A stretch of DNA of 64,000 nucleotides, from positions 248,001 through 312,000 of the forward strand of contig NZ_JAFHKL010000003.1 in NCBI RefSeq assembly GCF_016937655.1, in the 5' to 3' direction. Numbering within the stretch: position 1 is the first letter of the stretch; every line of letters begins with the position of its first letter. This document shows positions 46,169 through 55,266 of the stretch, in pieces. The stretch is from Chromobacterium alkanivorans. Its GTDB lineage: Bacteria > Pseudomonadota > Gammaproteobacteria > Burkholderiales > Chromobacteriaceae. The notes beneath the pieces are model-generated. The model made no database searches. It was not told the DNA's origin and saw nothing but the letters and a program-made list of their open reading frames with translations. The position numbers and the translations under genes are program-made.

Positions 46169-47170
46169 TCAGGCCACCTCGAAGCCGTGGACATAGGGGT
46201 CGGCGTCGTCCAGCAGGATGCGGTTGTAGCCGGTGAAGCGCGCCCAGCCCTGCACCGAGGGCACGATGGCCGGGTAATCGCCCACCCGGGTCTCCGCCAG
46301 CACGCGGCCGACGAACTGGCTGCCGATCAGGCTCTCGTGGACGAAGTCCTCGCCCACGGCCAGCAGGCCGCGCGCATGGCGTTGCGCCAGCCGCGCCGAG
46401 GTGCCGGTGCCGCACGGCGAGCGGTCCAGCGCCGACTCGCCGTACAACACCGCGTTGGCGCCGCTGGAACCGGCGTTCTTGGCCGCGCCGGTCCACTGGC
46501 AATGGCGGACGCCGCGGATGTTCGGGTCCAGCGGATGGACGATGTCGTAATGCCGGTTCAGGTATTCGCGCAGCTCGCGCCCCATCGCCACCAGTTGCGC
46601 CGGCGAGTAATCCGCCATGTCGCGATAGCCCGGCTGCGTCTCGACGATGGGATAGAAATTGCCGCCGTAGGCGATGTCCACCCGCAAGCGCCCCAGCGCC
46701 GACACCTCAGCCTCCACGTCCCGCAGATAGAGAAAGGACGGCACATTGGTCAGCGTCACCGCGGCGACCTTGTCGCCCTCCATCCGGTACTGCGCCGCCA
46801 CCTTGCCCGCCGGCGTGTCCAGGTTCAGCACCCCGGGCGTTGCCGGCGTCACCAGGCCGTGCTCCAACGCCATGGTGACCACACCTATGGTGCCGTGGCC
46901 GCACATCGGCAGGCAGCCGCTGGTCTCGATGTAAAGCACCGCGATGTCGCAGTCCTCCCGCGTCGACGGATACAGGAAGGCGCCGGACATCTGCGCGTGG
47001 CCGCGCGGCTCGAACATCAGGCCGGTGCGTATCCAGTCATAGCGGCGGATGAAGTCCAGCCGCCTCTCCGCCTGCGTCTCCCCTTCCAGCCGCGGGCCGC
47101 CGTTCGCCACCAGCCGCACCGGGTTGCCGCAGGTATGGCCATCGAGACATTCGAATTCGCTCACCGCCAT
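46169..47170 (-). CDS. 4-Hydroxyproline 2-epimerase (proline racemase family)
   Basis: The 333-residue proline racemase superfamily member has both catalytic cysteines: Cys90 in CLPMCGHGTIG and Cys253 in RSPCGTGTSAR. Two cysteines mark racemases and epimerases, as opposed to the Thr-containing dehydratases. It converts trans-4-hydroxy-L-proline to cis-4-hydroxy-D-proline. GAGGAG precedes ATG 47170. As first gene of the leftward operon, with the D-hydroxyproline dehydrogenase, deaminase and semialdehyde dehydrogenase genes behind it, epimerase is a better call than proline racemase (equivalent to lhpA/hypE). Confidence 0.9.
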   Translation of the reverse strand: MAVSEFECLDGHTCGNPVRLVANGGPRLEGETQAERRLDFIRRYDWIRTGLMFEPRGHAQMSGAFLYPSTREDCDIAVLYIETSGCLPMCGHGTIGVVTMALEHGLVTPATPGVLNLDTPAGKVAAQYRMEGDKVAAVTLTNVPSFLYLRDVEAEVSALGRLRVDIAYGGNFYPIVETQPGYRDMADYSPAQLVAMGRELREYLNRHYDIVHPLDPNIRGVRHCQWTGAAKNAGSSGANAVLYGESALDRSPCGTGTSARLAQRHARGLLAVGEDFVHESLIGSQFVGRVLAETRVGDYPAIVPSVQGWARFTGYNRILLDDADPYVHGFEVA

Positions 47171-47217
47171 GATCTTGCTCCTCGCTTGTGATGGAGCCAC
47201 TCTAACCTCGTCGATTT

Positions 47218-47227
47218 TTGAATACAA
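47218..47227. promoter_or_regulatory. Candidate GntR operator 1 (TTGAATACAA)
   Basis: TTGAATACAA lies 48 bp before the epimerase start. The same decamer occurs at 47404-47413, before the regulator gene. TTG-N4-CAA fits the palindromic sites used by FCD-type GntR regulators. Confidence 0.55.
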
Positions 47228-47403
47228 TTTTCAAGGCACGGCGCACACTCACCGCAGCAAAGAAATGGCTTTGATTCACATCAAAAACAATTTATTAATC
47301 AATAAAATCAAATATTTATGAATTGTTGCATTTTAATCACCTTGCATTGCAGCACGACAAAGGCTGAAAAAATCAGCTTTCCCCCAAGAAAAATCAGCAA
47401 TAA

Positions 47404-47413
47404 TTGAATACAA
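47404..47413. promoter_or_regulatory. Candidate GntR operator 2 (TTGAATACAA)
   Basis: This is the second copy of the decamer, 109 bp before the regulator start and 177 bp from the first copy. It would allow autoregulation or looping across the divergent promoters. Confidence 0.5.
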
Positions 47414-47521
47414 AATCAAAACATGAGCGCGAAGCGCGTCGGCCTCGCCGCCGTTGCCGCGGCCATTGCCCGCCCTCCCCGCGCCTGTGATAATTTGAGG
47501 ATTGCAACCGCCGACACCGCC

Positions 47522-48217
47522 ATGCCCCGAACCACAGCACCGCGCCAAACTCTCACCGCCACCACCACCGACACGCTGCGTCAGCGCATCCTGCTGGGAG
47601 AGTGGCCGGCCGGCACGCAACTGCGCCAGGAGGCGCTGTCCAAGGAGCTGGGCGTCAGCCGGGTGCCGCTGCGCGAAGCGCTGCGGCAACTGGAGGCCGA
47701 AGGATTGGTGGCCATCACCGAACGGCGCGGCGCGGTGATCGCCCAGCTGTCCTTGCCGGAAGTGCTGGAATTGTTGCGAGTGAGAGTGCTGCTGGAATGC
47801 GATATGTTGCTGGAGGCGGTGCCGCGGCAGACCCAGGCGGATCTGGACGCGGCCGGCGCGCTGCTGGCGCAGTTCGAGGAGGCGCTGCGCCAACGGGATG
47901 TCGGCGCCTGGGGCATTCTGAATTCACGCTTCCACCTGGCGCTGTACCAGGCCGCCAACCGGCCGCAGACCCTGGCGCTGATCGAGCAGTTGCACAACCG
48001 CACCGACCGCTACACCCGAATGCAGATTCTGCTGACCAATTTCAGCGATCGCGCCCATCGCGAGCACAGCGAAATGCTCGAACTGTGCCGCCGCAAGGAC
48101 GCGGTCAGCGCCGCCGCCTTCCTGCGGCAGCACATTCTGAACGCGGAAGAGGCCCTGGAAGCCTGGCATCAGGAGCGCCAGAGCGAAACCGGCCGCGACG
48201 CGCGCAAACCGGCCTGA
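47522..48217 (+). CDS. GntR-family regulator, FCD subfamily
   Basis: The 231-residue protein has a GntR winged helix (TLRQRILLGEWPAGTQLRQEALSKELGVSRVPLREALRQLEAEGLV) and a C-terminal all-helical FCD domain. The FCD metal/ligand-binding histidines are visible in NSRFHLALYQ and REHSEMLELC. It is divergent from the hydroxyproline operon, which is the usual place for its regulator, with hydroxyproline or a pathway intermediate as likely ligand. ATG 47522 is chosen because upstream codons do not look coding; the ribosome binding site is weak. Confidence 0.87.
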   Translation: MPRTTAPRQTLTATTTDTLRQRILLGEWPAGTQLRQEALSKELGVSRVPLREALRQLEAEGLVAITERRGAVIAQLSLPEVLELLRVRVLLECDMLLEAVPRQTQADLDAAGALLAQFEEALRQRDVGAWGILNSRFHLALYQAANRPQTLALIEQLHNRTDRYTRMQILLTNFSDRAHREHSEMLELCRRKDAVSAAAFLRQHILNAEEALEAWHQERQSETGRDARKPA

Positions 48218-48227
48218 ACGCCGCCGA

Positions 48228-48250
48228 CCAAGCGCGGCAAGCGCTTGGTT
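48228..48250 (+). terminator. Hairpin after the GntR gene
   Basis: ACCAAGCGC pairs with GCGCTTGGT around GGCAA, 11 bp past the stop codon, followed by TTTC. It is a plausible terminator. A weaker second one follows at 48296. Confidence 0.65.
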
Positions 48251-48295
48251 TCAAACAGAAAAGTCCTGAAACACACTATATCCAATGGCCAAAAT

Positions 48296-48317
48296 AATGA
48301 TGATGACATCATTTTTT
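48296..48317 (+). terminator. AT-rich second hairpin with T run
   Basis: AATGATG pairs with CATCATT around ATGA and runs into a stretch of six T. It could back up the first terminator and insulate the hcn promoter. Confidence 0.5.
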
Positions 48318-48324
48318 AAGCCAT

Positions 48325-48338
48325 TTGATCATAATCAA
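48325..48338 (+). promoter_or_regulatory. Perfect FNR/ANR box upstream of hcnABC
   Basis: TTGAT-CATA-ATCAA matches the FNR/ANR consensus exactly. TATACG at 48362-48367 could be the -10 box. That would place the FNR centre near -41.5 of a start around 48373, the class II position. In pseudomonads hcnABC is ANR-dependent; here that is inferred from the site. Confidence 0.7.
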
Positions 48339-48339
48339 A

Positions 48340-48728
48340 TAATGCACAGTTTTGAAAATGCTATACGCATTGAAATAACAGAAAAATACATTATCCCAAC
48401 GGTCTATGGCCGCGCAAAATAATCTCAACACATTGTTTTAAAATCAAAATTACCCAGTCATAGCTCGCCACACTCCTGCCGCCGTCGCCAATCTGTATAT
48501 ATCTGATCACAGTAATCTGTACATTGCCTGTACCCATACAATGCGATAACAATGCTTGCGACAATTAAAAAGCGATTCATCATAATTAGGCCACGGTCAT
48601 CGCCGCATCGCCTGATTGTCTGACCAAAATCAGACGCGACCAAATCGCTCGCGGCCGGAAGCGACTGTCCACACCGCGCTTCATCCGGCGCCCCTTTCGT
48701 GTCAGTAGAACCAGAACGAGCTATTTCG
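48340..48728 (+). other. hcnA leader region, AT-rich, no gene seen
   Basis: If transcription starts near 48373, the message carries about 355 nt before hcnA. The region contains one perfect inverted repeat, reported separately. No other RNA element or gene was recognised. Confidence 0.4.
48618..48635. promoter_or_regulatory. 18-bp inverted repeat GTCTGA-N6-TCAGAC before hcnA
   Basis: GTCTGA and TCAGAC are perfectly complementary around CCAAAA. The half CTGACC resembles half of a LuxR-type (CviR) box, but the second half does not fit that consensus. It may be an operator or an RNA hairpin about 95 bp before hcnA. Confidence 0.4.
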
Positions 48729-49043
48729 ATGCCAAATTTAGACAGAAAATATGACATTCAGAAATTGAATGAAGATCAAATCGCCATCAACATCAATGGC
48801 AACACCGTCGCCGCCGCGCAGGGCGAGACCGTGCTCAGCGTGCTCAACGCCGTCGGCTTGCGCCGCGTCAGCCGCAACGACAGCCAGCAAACCATGGGCT
48901 CCTACTGCGGCATGGGGGTGTGCCACTGCTGCCTGGTGCGCATCGACGGCCGCTACAAGCGCCGCGCCTGCCAGACCGTGGTGCAGCCCGGCATGACCGT
49001 GGAAACCGCGGCCAACCGCATCGAGCTGGAGGGCCTGCAATGA
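48729..49043 (+). CDS. hcnA: Hydrogen cyanide synthase subunit HcnA (2Fe-2S)
   Basis: The 104-residue ferredoxin-like subunit has plant-type 2Fe-2S ligands Cys60, Cys65, Cys68 and Cys81 in SYCGMGVCHCCLV and RRACQT. Sequence and length match HcnA of fluorescent pseudomonads. HcnABC is a membrane-associated flavoenzyme complex that oxidises glycine to HCN and CO2. ATG 48729 gives the exact family length; an in-frame GTG at 48699 is also possible. Its stop overlaps the hcnB start. Confidence 0.93.
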   Translation: MPNLDRKYDIQKLNEDQIAININGNTVAAAQGETVLSVLNAVGLRRVSRNDSQQTMGSYCGMGVCHCCLVRIDGRYKRRACQTVVQPGMTVETAANRIELEGLQ

Positions 49044-50437
49044 GCGCGCGCCCCATCATCGTCGGCGGCGGACCGGCCGGCATGGCCGCCGCCATCGAGC
49101 TGGTCAAGCACGGCCTGCCCTGCACCCTGATAGACGAAGCCTCGCGCCTGGGCGGCGTGGTGTACCGCGGGCCGCTGCGCCAGGGCGTGACCCTGGACTA
49201 TCTGGGCGAACGCTACCGCGACGCGATGCAGGCCCTGCACGCGGAGTTTGCCCAAGTCAGCCACGCGGTGGAGATCAAGCTGAACACCCGCGTCGTCGGC
49301 GGCGAAGCCGGCCAATGGCTGTACGCGCTGAATGAACAGGAAAAAGTCGAGAAGATAGACTTCGAACACTTGCTGCTGTCCGCCGGCTGCCACGAGCGCA
49401 GCGTGCCCTTCCCCGGCTGGACCCTGCCCGGCGTAATCATGCTGGGCGGCCTGCAGCTGCAGATCAAGAGCGGCGTGGTCAAGCCCTTGGGCCGCACCAC
49501 CATCGTCGGCACCGGCCCCTTGCTGCCGCTGGTGGCCTGTCAATTGCACCGCGCCGGCGCCGACGTCCAGGGCGTCTACGAGGCCAGCTCCTTCGGCCGC
49601 ATCGCCAAGGAAACCCTGGCCATGCTGAACAAGCCGCAGCTGTTCCTGGACGGCCTGAGCATGCTGGCCTACCTGAAGCGCCACGGCGTGCCGCTGCACT
49701 ACGGCTGGGGCGTGGTGGAGGCCACCGGCGAACAAGAGGTGCAGGAAGTCACCGTCGCGCCTTACGACGACAACTGGACGCCGGACCTGAACCGCGCGGT
49801 CAGCCTGGCCACGGAAACCCTGGCGGTGGGCTACGGCTTCATACCCCGCACCCAGCTGACCCAGCAAATGGGCCTGCGCCACGCTTACGACGCCGACGGC
49901 TTCCTCAAGCCGGAAATCAACGGCTGGCAGCAAAGCAGCGAAGCCCACATCCACCTGGCCGGCGACATCGGCGGACTGCGCGGCGGCGAAGCCGCCATGC
50001 TGAGCGGCCGCATCGCCGCCCAGTCCATCCTCAAGCAGCGCGGCGCGATCAGCGCCGAACTGGCCGAGAAAAACCGCCAGCGCTACCTGGCGGAACTGAA
50101 GGCGGTGCTGCGCTTCCGCGTGGGCATAGACAGCTTCACCCAGCGCGGCAGCGGACAGCTGGCGCTGCCGCAGGAAGACACGGTGATCTGCCGCTGCGAG
50201 AACGCGCTGCGCAAGGACATCGACGCCGCGCTGGAGCAAGGCGTGCAGGACTTGATCAGCCTGAAGATGCGCACCCGCGTCAGCATGGGCGACTGCCAGG
50301 GCAAGATGTGCGTCGGCTATTGCAGCGACCGCCTGCGCGAGCACACCGGCAAGGCGGACGTGGGCTGGATCCGGCCGCGTTTCCCGCTGGACCCCTTGCC
50401 GTTCTCCGCCTTCCAAACCGAAACCGAAGAGGCCTGA
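49040..50437 (+). CDS. hcnB: Hydrogen cyanide synthase subunit HcnB
   Basis: The 465-residue FAD/NAD-binding oxidoreductase has the N-terminal RPIIVGGGPAGMAAAIELVKHG and HERSVPFPGWTLPGVIMLGG. The C-terminal cysteine cluster (CRCENALRKDID; DCQGKMCVGYC) is of the BFD-like iron-sulfur type. These match HcnB closely. It passes electrons from glycine oxidation in the HCN synthase complex. The ATG overlaps the hcnA stop (ATGA). The related nopaline/octopine oxidase subunits are less likely because all three Hcn subunits are present in order. Confidence 0.93.
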   Translation: MSARPIIVGGGPAGMAAAIELVKHGLPCTLIDEASRLGGVVYRGPLRQGVTLDYLGERYRDAMQALHAEFAQVSHAVEIKLNTRVVGGEAGQWLYALNEQEKVEKIDFEHLLLSAGCHERSVPFPGWTLPGVIMLGGLQLQIKSGVVKPLGRTTIVGTGPLLPLVACQLHRAGADVQGVYEASSFGRIAKETLAMLNKPQLFLDGLSMLAYLKRHGVPLHYGWGVVEATGEQEVQEVTVAPYDDNWTPDLNRAVSLATETLAVGYGFIPRTQLTQQMGLRHAYDADGFLKPEINGWQQSSEAHIHLAGDIGGLRGGEAAMLSGRIAAQSILKQRGAISAELAEKNRQRYLAELKAVLRFRVGIDSFTQRGSGQLALPQEDTVICRCENALRKDIDAALEQGVQDLISLKMRTRVSMGDCQGKMCVGYCSDRLREHTGKADVGWIRPRFPLDPLPFSAFQTETEEA

Positions 50438-50439
50438 CC

Positions 50440-51708
50440 ATGAGCAGACAATACGACATCGTGATCGCCGGCGGCGGCGTGATCGGCGCCTCTTGCGCCT
50501 ACCAGCTGTCCAAACGCAAAGACCTGAAAATCGCGCTGATCGACGCCAAACGCCCCGGCAACGCTTCGCGCGCCTCGGCCGGCGGCCTGTGGGCGATAGG
50601 CGAATCGGTGGGCCTGGGCTGCGGCGTGATCTTCTTCCGCATGACGTCGGCCAAGAACAAGCGCGAGGCAGCCGGCGCCGCCATCGCCGTGGACGCCAGC
50701 ACCCCGCACATCCTGCCGGAATCCTTCTTCAATTTCGCGCTGGCCTCCAACGCGCTGTACCCGGCCCTGCATCAGGAATTGATCGAAAACCACGGCATGG
50801 ACTTCAAGTTCGAGGAAACCGGGCTCAAGTTCGTGATCTACGACGAGGAAGACCAGCTCTACGCCGAACACATCGCCGCGCAGATTCCCCACCTGTCCGA
50901 CCAGGTGCGCTGGGTGGACCAGGCCCAGTTGCGCGAGAACGAACCCTACATCAGCCACGAGGCCACCGGCGCGCTGGAATTCCTGTGCGACCACCAGGTC
51001 AGCCCCTTCCGCCTGACCGACGCCTACACCGAGGCGGCGCGCCAGAACGGCGTCGACGTGTTCTTCAACACCAATGTCACCGGCGTGCTCAAGCAAGGCT
51101 CGCGCGTCACCGGCGTGCGCACGCTGGAGGCCGGCGACTTCCACTGCCACACCCTGATCAACGCCGCCGGCTCCTGGGCCGCCGAGCTGAGCCAATGGGC
51201 CACCGGCGTGGGCATTCCGGTCAAACCGGTCAAGGGCCAGATCGTGCTGTCGGAGAAAATGCCCAAGCTGCTGCGCGGCTGCATCACCACCAGCGACTGC
51301 TATATCGCGCAGAAGGACAACGGCGAGATCCTGATCGGCAGCACCACCGAGGACAAGGGCTTCGACGTCAGCAACACCTATCCGGAAATCGCCGGCCTGG
51401 TCAAAGGCGCGATCCGCTGCCTGCCGGAGATGAAGAACATCAACATCAAGCGCTGCTGGGCCGGCTTGCGCCCAGGCTCCCCGGACGAACTGCCCATCCT
51501 GGGGCCGATGCAGGGCGTGGACGGCTACCTGAACGCCTGCGGCCATTTCCGCACCGGCATCCTGACCTCGGCCATCACCGGCGTGATGCTGGACGCGCTG
51601 GTGCGCGGCGAGACGCCGCCGCTGGACGTGACGCCCTTCTTGGCGGACCGTTTCAACGCCCCGGCCAAGCCGGCGGCGCAGGCGGCCGCCGAACTGGCGC
51701 TGTCCTAA
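50440..51708 (+). CDS. hcnC: Hydrogen cyanide synthase subunit HcnC
   Basis: The 422-residue DAO-family subunit has YDIVIAGGGVIGASCAYQLS, RASAGGLWAIGESVGLGCG and WAGLRPGSPDELPILGP. These match HcnC and set it apart from the D-hydroxyproline dehydrogenase at 44923. It forms the glycine-oxidising active site with HcnA and HcnB. It starts 2 bp after hcnB. The cyanide made is a virulence and biocontrol factor in chromobacteria and pseudomonads. Confidence 0.93.
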   Translation: MSRQYDIVIAGGGVIGASCAYQLSKRKDLKIALIDAKRPGNASRASAGGLWAIGESVGLGCGVIFFRMTSAKNKREAAGAAIAVDASTPHILPESFFNFALASNALYPALHQELIENHGMDFKFEETGLKFVIYDEEDQLYAEHIAAQIPHLSDQVRWVDQAQLRENEPYISHEATGALEFLCDHQVSPFRLTDAYTEAARQNGVDVFFNTNVTGVLKQGSRVTGVRTLEAGDFHCHTLINAAGSWAAELSQWATGVGIPVKPVKGQIVLSEKMPKLLRGCITTSDCYIAQKDNGEILIGSTTEDKGFDVSNTYPEIAGLVKGAIRCLPEMKNINIKRCWAGLRPGSPDELPILGPMQGVDGYLNACGHFRTGILTSAITGVMLDALVRGETPPLDVTPFLADRFNAPAKPAAQAAAELALS

Positions 51709-51770
51709 AAACGCGACGGCCCGCCGCGCATGCGGCAGGCCGTCCCACTGCTTCAGATGTTCCTCTGTTA

Positions 51771-51799
51771 CAGGCCGGCTCGTCCGGCCTGCTTTTTTT
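51771..51799 (+). terminator. Intrinsic terminator of hcnABC
   Basis: CAGGCCGG pairs with CCGGCCTG around CTCGT, followed by a run of seven T. It lies in the gap to the convergent recR. Confidence 0.9.
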
Positions 51800-51817
51800 G
51801 CCCCGCCGGGCCCGCCG

Positions 51818-52420
51818 TTACTGGCCGACGCCGCGGCGCTCGTACACCGCCTGCGCCAAGGTCCCCAGATCCACGTACTCCAGCTCGCCGCCCACCGGCA
51901 TGCCGCGCGCGATGCGCGTCACCTTCAGGCCGCGCTCCTTCAGCAATTCGGCGATCATGTGCGCGGTGACCTCGCCTTCGGCGGTGAAATTGGTGGCGAT
52001 GATCACCTCCTCCACCGCGCCGTCCGCCGCCCTGACCAAGAGCTTGTCCAGGTTGATGTCGCGCGGGCCGACATTGTCCAGCGGCGAGATGCGGCCCATC
52101 AGCACGAAGTACAGACCATCGAAGCACTTGGCCTGCTCCAGCGTCAGCAGGTCCGCCGGCATCTCCACCACGCACAGCAAATCCTGGCGACGCTCTTCGT
52201 CGGCGCAGATCGGGCACAGCGGGGTTTCGCTGAAAGTGTTGCAGCGTTCGCAGTGCGTCAGCTGGGTCAGCGCGCGGTCCAGCGCGCGCGCCAGCTTGTC
52301 CGCGCCCTTCTTGTCGCGCTGCAACAGATGGAAGGCCATCCGTTGCGCGGTCTTGGGCCCGACGCCCGGCAGCACTTTCAGGGCGGAGATCAGATGGTCT
52401 AGAGCGGGAGGGTTCTTCAT
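51818..52420 (-). CDS. recR: Recombination mediator RecR
   Basis: The 200-residue RecR has the N-terminal helix-hairpin-helix [20 protein letters not shown], the zinc finger [16 protein letters not shown] and the Toprim part ([40 protein letters not shown]). It acts with RecF/RecO in gap repair. ATG 52420 is used; GTG 52429 lies in frame just upstream. The gene is separated from ybaB by a small SRPBCC gene, an addition to the usual dnaX-ybaB-recR order. Confidence 0.95.
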   Translation of the reverse strand: MKNPPALDHLISALKVLPGVGPKTAQRMAFHLLQRDKKGADKLARALDRALTQLTHCERCNTFSETPLCPICADEERRQDLLCVVEMPADLLTLEQAKCFDGLYFVLMGRISPLDNVGPRDINLDKLLVRAADGAVEEVIIATNFTAEGEVTAHMIAELLKERGLKVTRIARGMPVGGELEYVDLGTLAQAVYERRGVGQ

Positions 52421-52425
52421 CGCTT

Positions 52426-52881
52426 TCACAATCGGGAAAAACGGCGGCGCAGACGCGCGTGCCGCCAGGCAAAGACCAGACGGAAAATGCCGTAATGCAG
52501 TGTCAACAGCAGCGGCGCGCGCGGCGCGAAGCCGACGCGGTCCACCACTTCGCAGCCTTCGGGCAAGGCGCGCACCCGCCGCCGGTGCAGCCAGCGCCGC
52601 TGGCTCAGCATGGTCGAGCGCTCGTCGAAGGCGCCCGGCTCCAGCCGCGTCAGCCCCAAATCGTCGCACTCCACCGGCAGCAGGCCGAACAACAGAATCC
52701 AGCACCGCCCGATGCGCGCCGGCGGCGTCAGCCCGGCGGGCAGAACCTTGCCCGGCAAGCGCATGCCGAGCCAGGGCCGCAATTCGTCGTTGATGCCGGC
52801 GGCGCTGGTCGCGTGCGCCCACACCCGGTCGGCGTCGGCGCGCAGGCGGCTGCGCACGGTGAAATGGGCGAATCGGCGCAT
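52426..52881 (-). CDS. SRPBCC-like protein of unknown function
   Basis: The 151-residue protein starts [34 protein letters not shown], the pattern of SRPBCC/START-like lipid- or ligand-binding domains. It ends with a basic, aromatic tail ([18 protein letters not shown]). It lies 5 bp before recR and 70 bp after ybaB in the same direction. Function is unknown; coupling with recR suggests co-expression but not a repair role. Confidence 0.65.
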   Translation of the reverse strand: MRRFAHFTVRSRLRADADRVWAHATSAAGINDELRPWLGMRLPGKVLPAGLTPPARIGRCWILLFGLLPVECDDLGLTRLEPGAFDERSTMLSQRRWLHRRRVRALPEGCEVVDRVGFAPRAPLLLTLHYGIFRLVFAWRHARLRRRFSRL

Positions 52882-52951
52882 GGCTACCCCAGGGTCAACG
52901 CAAAAATGGCCCGGCGCGCGCCGAGCCATCCGGATGCCGAAACCGACGCGA

Positions 52952-53290
52952 TCAGAACGGCAGCTTCATGCCGGCCGGCAGGTTCAGGCCGGCGGAAAAA
53001 CCGGACATCTTTTCCTGGGTGGTGGCCTCGACCTTGCGCACCGCGTCGTTGAACGCGGCGGCGATCAGGTCTTCCAGCATTTCCTTGTCTTCCTTGGCGT
53101 CGTCCAGCAGGCTGTCGTCCAGGCTGATGCGCTTGACGTCGTGGGAGCAGGTCATCACCACCTTGACCATGCCGGCGCCGGATTGGCCTTCCACTTCCAC
53201 CTTGGCCAGTTCTTCCTGCGCCTTCTTCATATTGTCCTGCATTTGCTGAGCCTGCTTCATCAGGCCGGCGATGCCACCTTTGCCAAACAT
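52952..53290 (-). CDS. ybaB: YbaB/EbfC nucleoid-associated protein
   Basis: The 112-residue protein has the family start [30 protein letters not shown], the V-E-G[11 protein letters not shown] strand and [17 protein letters not shown]. It is a homodimeric DNA-binding protein. It is placed 7 bp after dnaX, as in most bacteria, and is likely co-transcribed with it. Confidence 0.95.
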   Translation of the reverse strand: MFGKGGIAGLMKQAQQMQDNMKKAQEELAKVEVEGQSGAGMVKVVMTCSHDVKRISLDDSLLDDAKEDKEMLEDLIAAAFNDAVRKVEATTQEKMSGFSAGLNLPAGMKLPF

Positions 53291-53297
53291 AATCGTT

Positions 53298-55193
53298 TCA
53301 CTCCTTCACGGGTTGAATGGTTTCGATGAGCAGCGTCGCGTCGAATTCGCGCACCATTTGCTGCACCACCGGATCGTTTTTCATATTCTCGCGCGCGATG
53401 TCCAACTGCTCCTGCCTATGGCGGGCGTCTTTCATCGCCGGCGTTTCCAGGCCCAGCTCTTCCACCGTCACCGCCAGCTCCACCGGCCGGCCGAAGCGCT
53501 CGCGCAAGGCGAGCTTGAGCTTGTCCTGATAATCGCGGCTGGTCATGTGGCGGAAGCTCTCCGGCACCGCCAGCGCCAGGCGGTCCTGGTCCCAGTCCTT
53601 CAATACCGCATTATGGGCCAGCATGCGCGCCGCGCCCAGCTTGACGCCCAGTTCGGTCACCAGCGCCTGCCAATCCCCGTCGAATCGATAATCGGCCGGC
53701 TCTTCCGGCGGCGCCTGCAAATAGGACGGCATATCCTCGTCCGCCGCCGCGCCCTGATCCCAGGGCACGTCGTCGGGGCTGACGTCGCCGTCGTCCGCAG
53801 CGTCTTCCTCCTCGGGCTCAGGCTCGGGCGGCGGCGCGGCCTGACGGACCGGCTCGGGCGGCCTGGCCGCGGCTGGCGCGGGGGCTGGCGCGGCAGGCTC
53901 GGGTTCGGGTTCCGCAGCCGGGGCGCTGTCCTGCGCAGGCGGCGGCGCCGGCTGGCGCGCGGCCGGCGAACTCAGGCCGGCGGCCTGCAAGGCGCGCGCG
54001 GCCGGCGAAACGCCTCCGGACGCGGCCGGGGCTGGCTGAGCCTGCGGCGGCTGCGGACGCGTCGGCGCGCCGGCGGCCGGGCGCGCCGGCGCGGCCTCGG
54101 CCCGGGCGTTGGCCGGATGGAAGGCCAACATGCGCAGCAGGGTCATATTGAAGCCGGCGTGCTCGTCCGGCGCCAGCGCCAGGTCTTTGCGGCCGTGGAT
54201 GGCGATCTGGTAATACAGCTGCACGTCCTGCGGCGCGATGGCGTCCGCCAGCGCCTGCAGCGCGTCGCGCTCCGGCTCGTCCTGGGCGACCGCCTGCGGC
54301 ACGGTCTGCAGCAGCGCCAGCTGCTGCAACAAGACCGCCAGCTCGCTCAGCGCTCCTTCGAAACTGACTCCGCGTTCGGCCAGGCCGTCGGCTTCGGCCA
54401 TCAGCTGCGGGCCGTCGCCGGCCGCCAGCGCCTGCAGCAGAGCGAACAGGTAGCGGCGGTCCACCGCGCCCAGCATCGCGCGCACGCCGTCTTCCTTGAC
54501 CTCGCCCAGGCCATAGGCGATGGCCTGGTCCAGCAGCGACTGCGCGTCGCGCATCGAGCCGGAGGCGGCGCGGCCCAGCAAGGCCAGCGCCGGCGCCTCG
54601 TAGGCGATGCCCTCCACGTCCAGCATGTGGGCCAGGTGGCCGGCCACCTGCTGCGGCGTCATATTGCGCAAGGAGAACTGCAGGCAGCGGCTCAACACCG
54701 TGACCGGCACTTTCTGCGGGTCGGTGGTGGCCAGGATGAATTTGACGTGGGCCGGCGGCTCCTCCAGCGTTTTCAACATCGCGTTGAAGGCGCTCTTGGA
54801 CAGCATGTGCACTTCGTCGATGATGTAGACCTTGAAGCGGCCGGACGTCGGGGCGTACTGGGCGTTTTCCAGCACTTCGCGGATATTGTCGATGCCGGTG
54901 TTGGACGCGGCGTCGATCTCCAGCAGATCGACGAAGCGGCCGGTGTCGATCTGGCGACAGGCCGAGCACTCGCCGCAGGGTTCGGCGGTGGTGCCGGTTT
55001 CGCAGTTCAGGCTCTTGGCCAGAATCCGGGCGATGGTGGTCTTGCCCACCCCGCGCGTCCCCGTCAGCAGATAAGCGTGGTGCAGACGCTGTTCTTTGAG
55101 GGCGTTGGTCAAGGCGCGCACCACGTGCTCCTGGCCGACCAGATCGGCAAAGCGCTTGGGACGCCACTTACGGGCAAGGACTTGATAGCTCAT
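53298..55193 (-). CDS. dnaX: DNA polymerase III subunits gamma/tau
   Basis: The 631-residue clamp-loader ATPase has Walker [16 protein letters not shown], zinc ligands in [11 protein letters not shown], Walker [13 protein letters not shown] and sensor [14 protein letters not shown] Pro/Ala-rich linker (about 370-480) precedes the tau C-terminal domain that contacts the alpha subunit. No A6G-type slip site was seen near the gamma/tau junction, so only tau is predicted. ATG 55193 gives the standard start [15 protein letters not shown], with no visible ribosome binding site. Confidence 0.95.
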   Translation of the reverse strand: MSYQVLARKWRPKRFADLVGQEHVVRALTNALKEQRLHHAYLLTGTRGVGKTTIARILAKSLNCETGTTAEPCGECSACRQIDTGRFVDLLEIDAASNTGIDNIREVLENAQYAPTSGRFKVYIIDEVHMLSKSAFNAMLKTLEEPPAHVKFILATTDPQKVPVTVLSRCLQFSLRNMTPQQVAGHLAHMLDVEGIAYEAPALALLGRAASGSMRDAQSLLDQAIAYGLGEVKEDGVRAMLGAVDRRYLFALLQALAAGDGPQLMAEADGLAERGVSFEGALSELAVLLQQLALLQTVPQAVAQDEPERDALQALADAIAPQDVQLYYQIAIHGRKDLALAPDEHAGFNMTLLRMLAFHPANARAEAAPARPAAGAPTRPQPPQAQPAPAASGGVSPAARALQAAGLSSPAARQPAPPPAQDSAPAAEPEPEPAAPAPAPAAARPPEPVRQAAPPPEPEPEEEDAADDGDVSPDDVPWDQGAAADEDMPSYLQAPPEEPADYRFDGDWQALVTELGVKLGAARMLAHNAVLKDWDQDRLALAVPESFRHMTSRDYQDKLKLALRERFGRPVELAVTVEELGLETPAMKDARHRQEQLDIARENMKNDPVVQQMVREFDATLLIETIQPVKE

Positions 55194-55266
55194 GGGGGCG
55201 GATTTTAATGGCAATTGCCGCGCGTGGCGACAGGTTTCGCGCCGCCGCGGCGGGCGGCGCGCGGCG

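Noticed and set aside
48729-51708. Octopine/nopaline oxidase or second D-hydroxyproline dehydrogenase complex
   Set aside because: All three subunits, their order and lengths match HcnA, HcnB and HcnC. The 104-residue 2Fe-2S subunit is especially diagnostic.
53298-55193. Programmed frameshift site in dnaX producing gamma
   Set aside because: No A6G-type slippery heptamer was found near the gamma/tau boundary.
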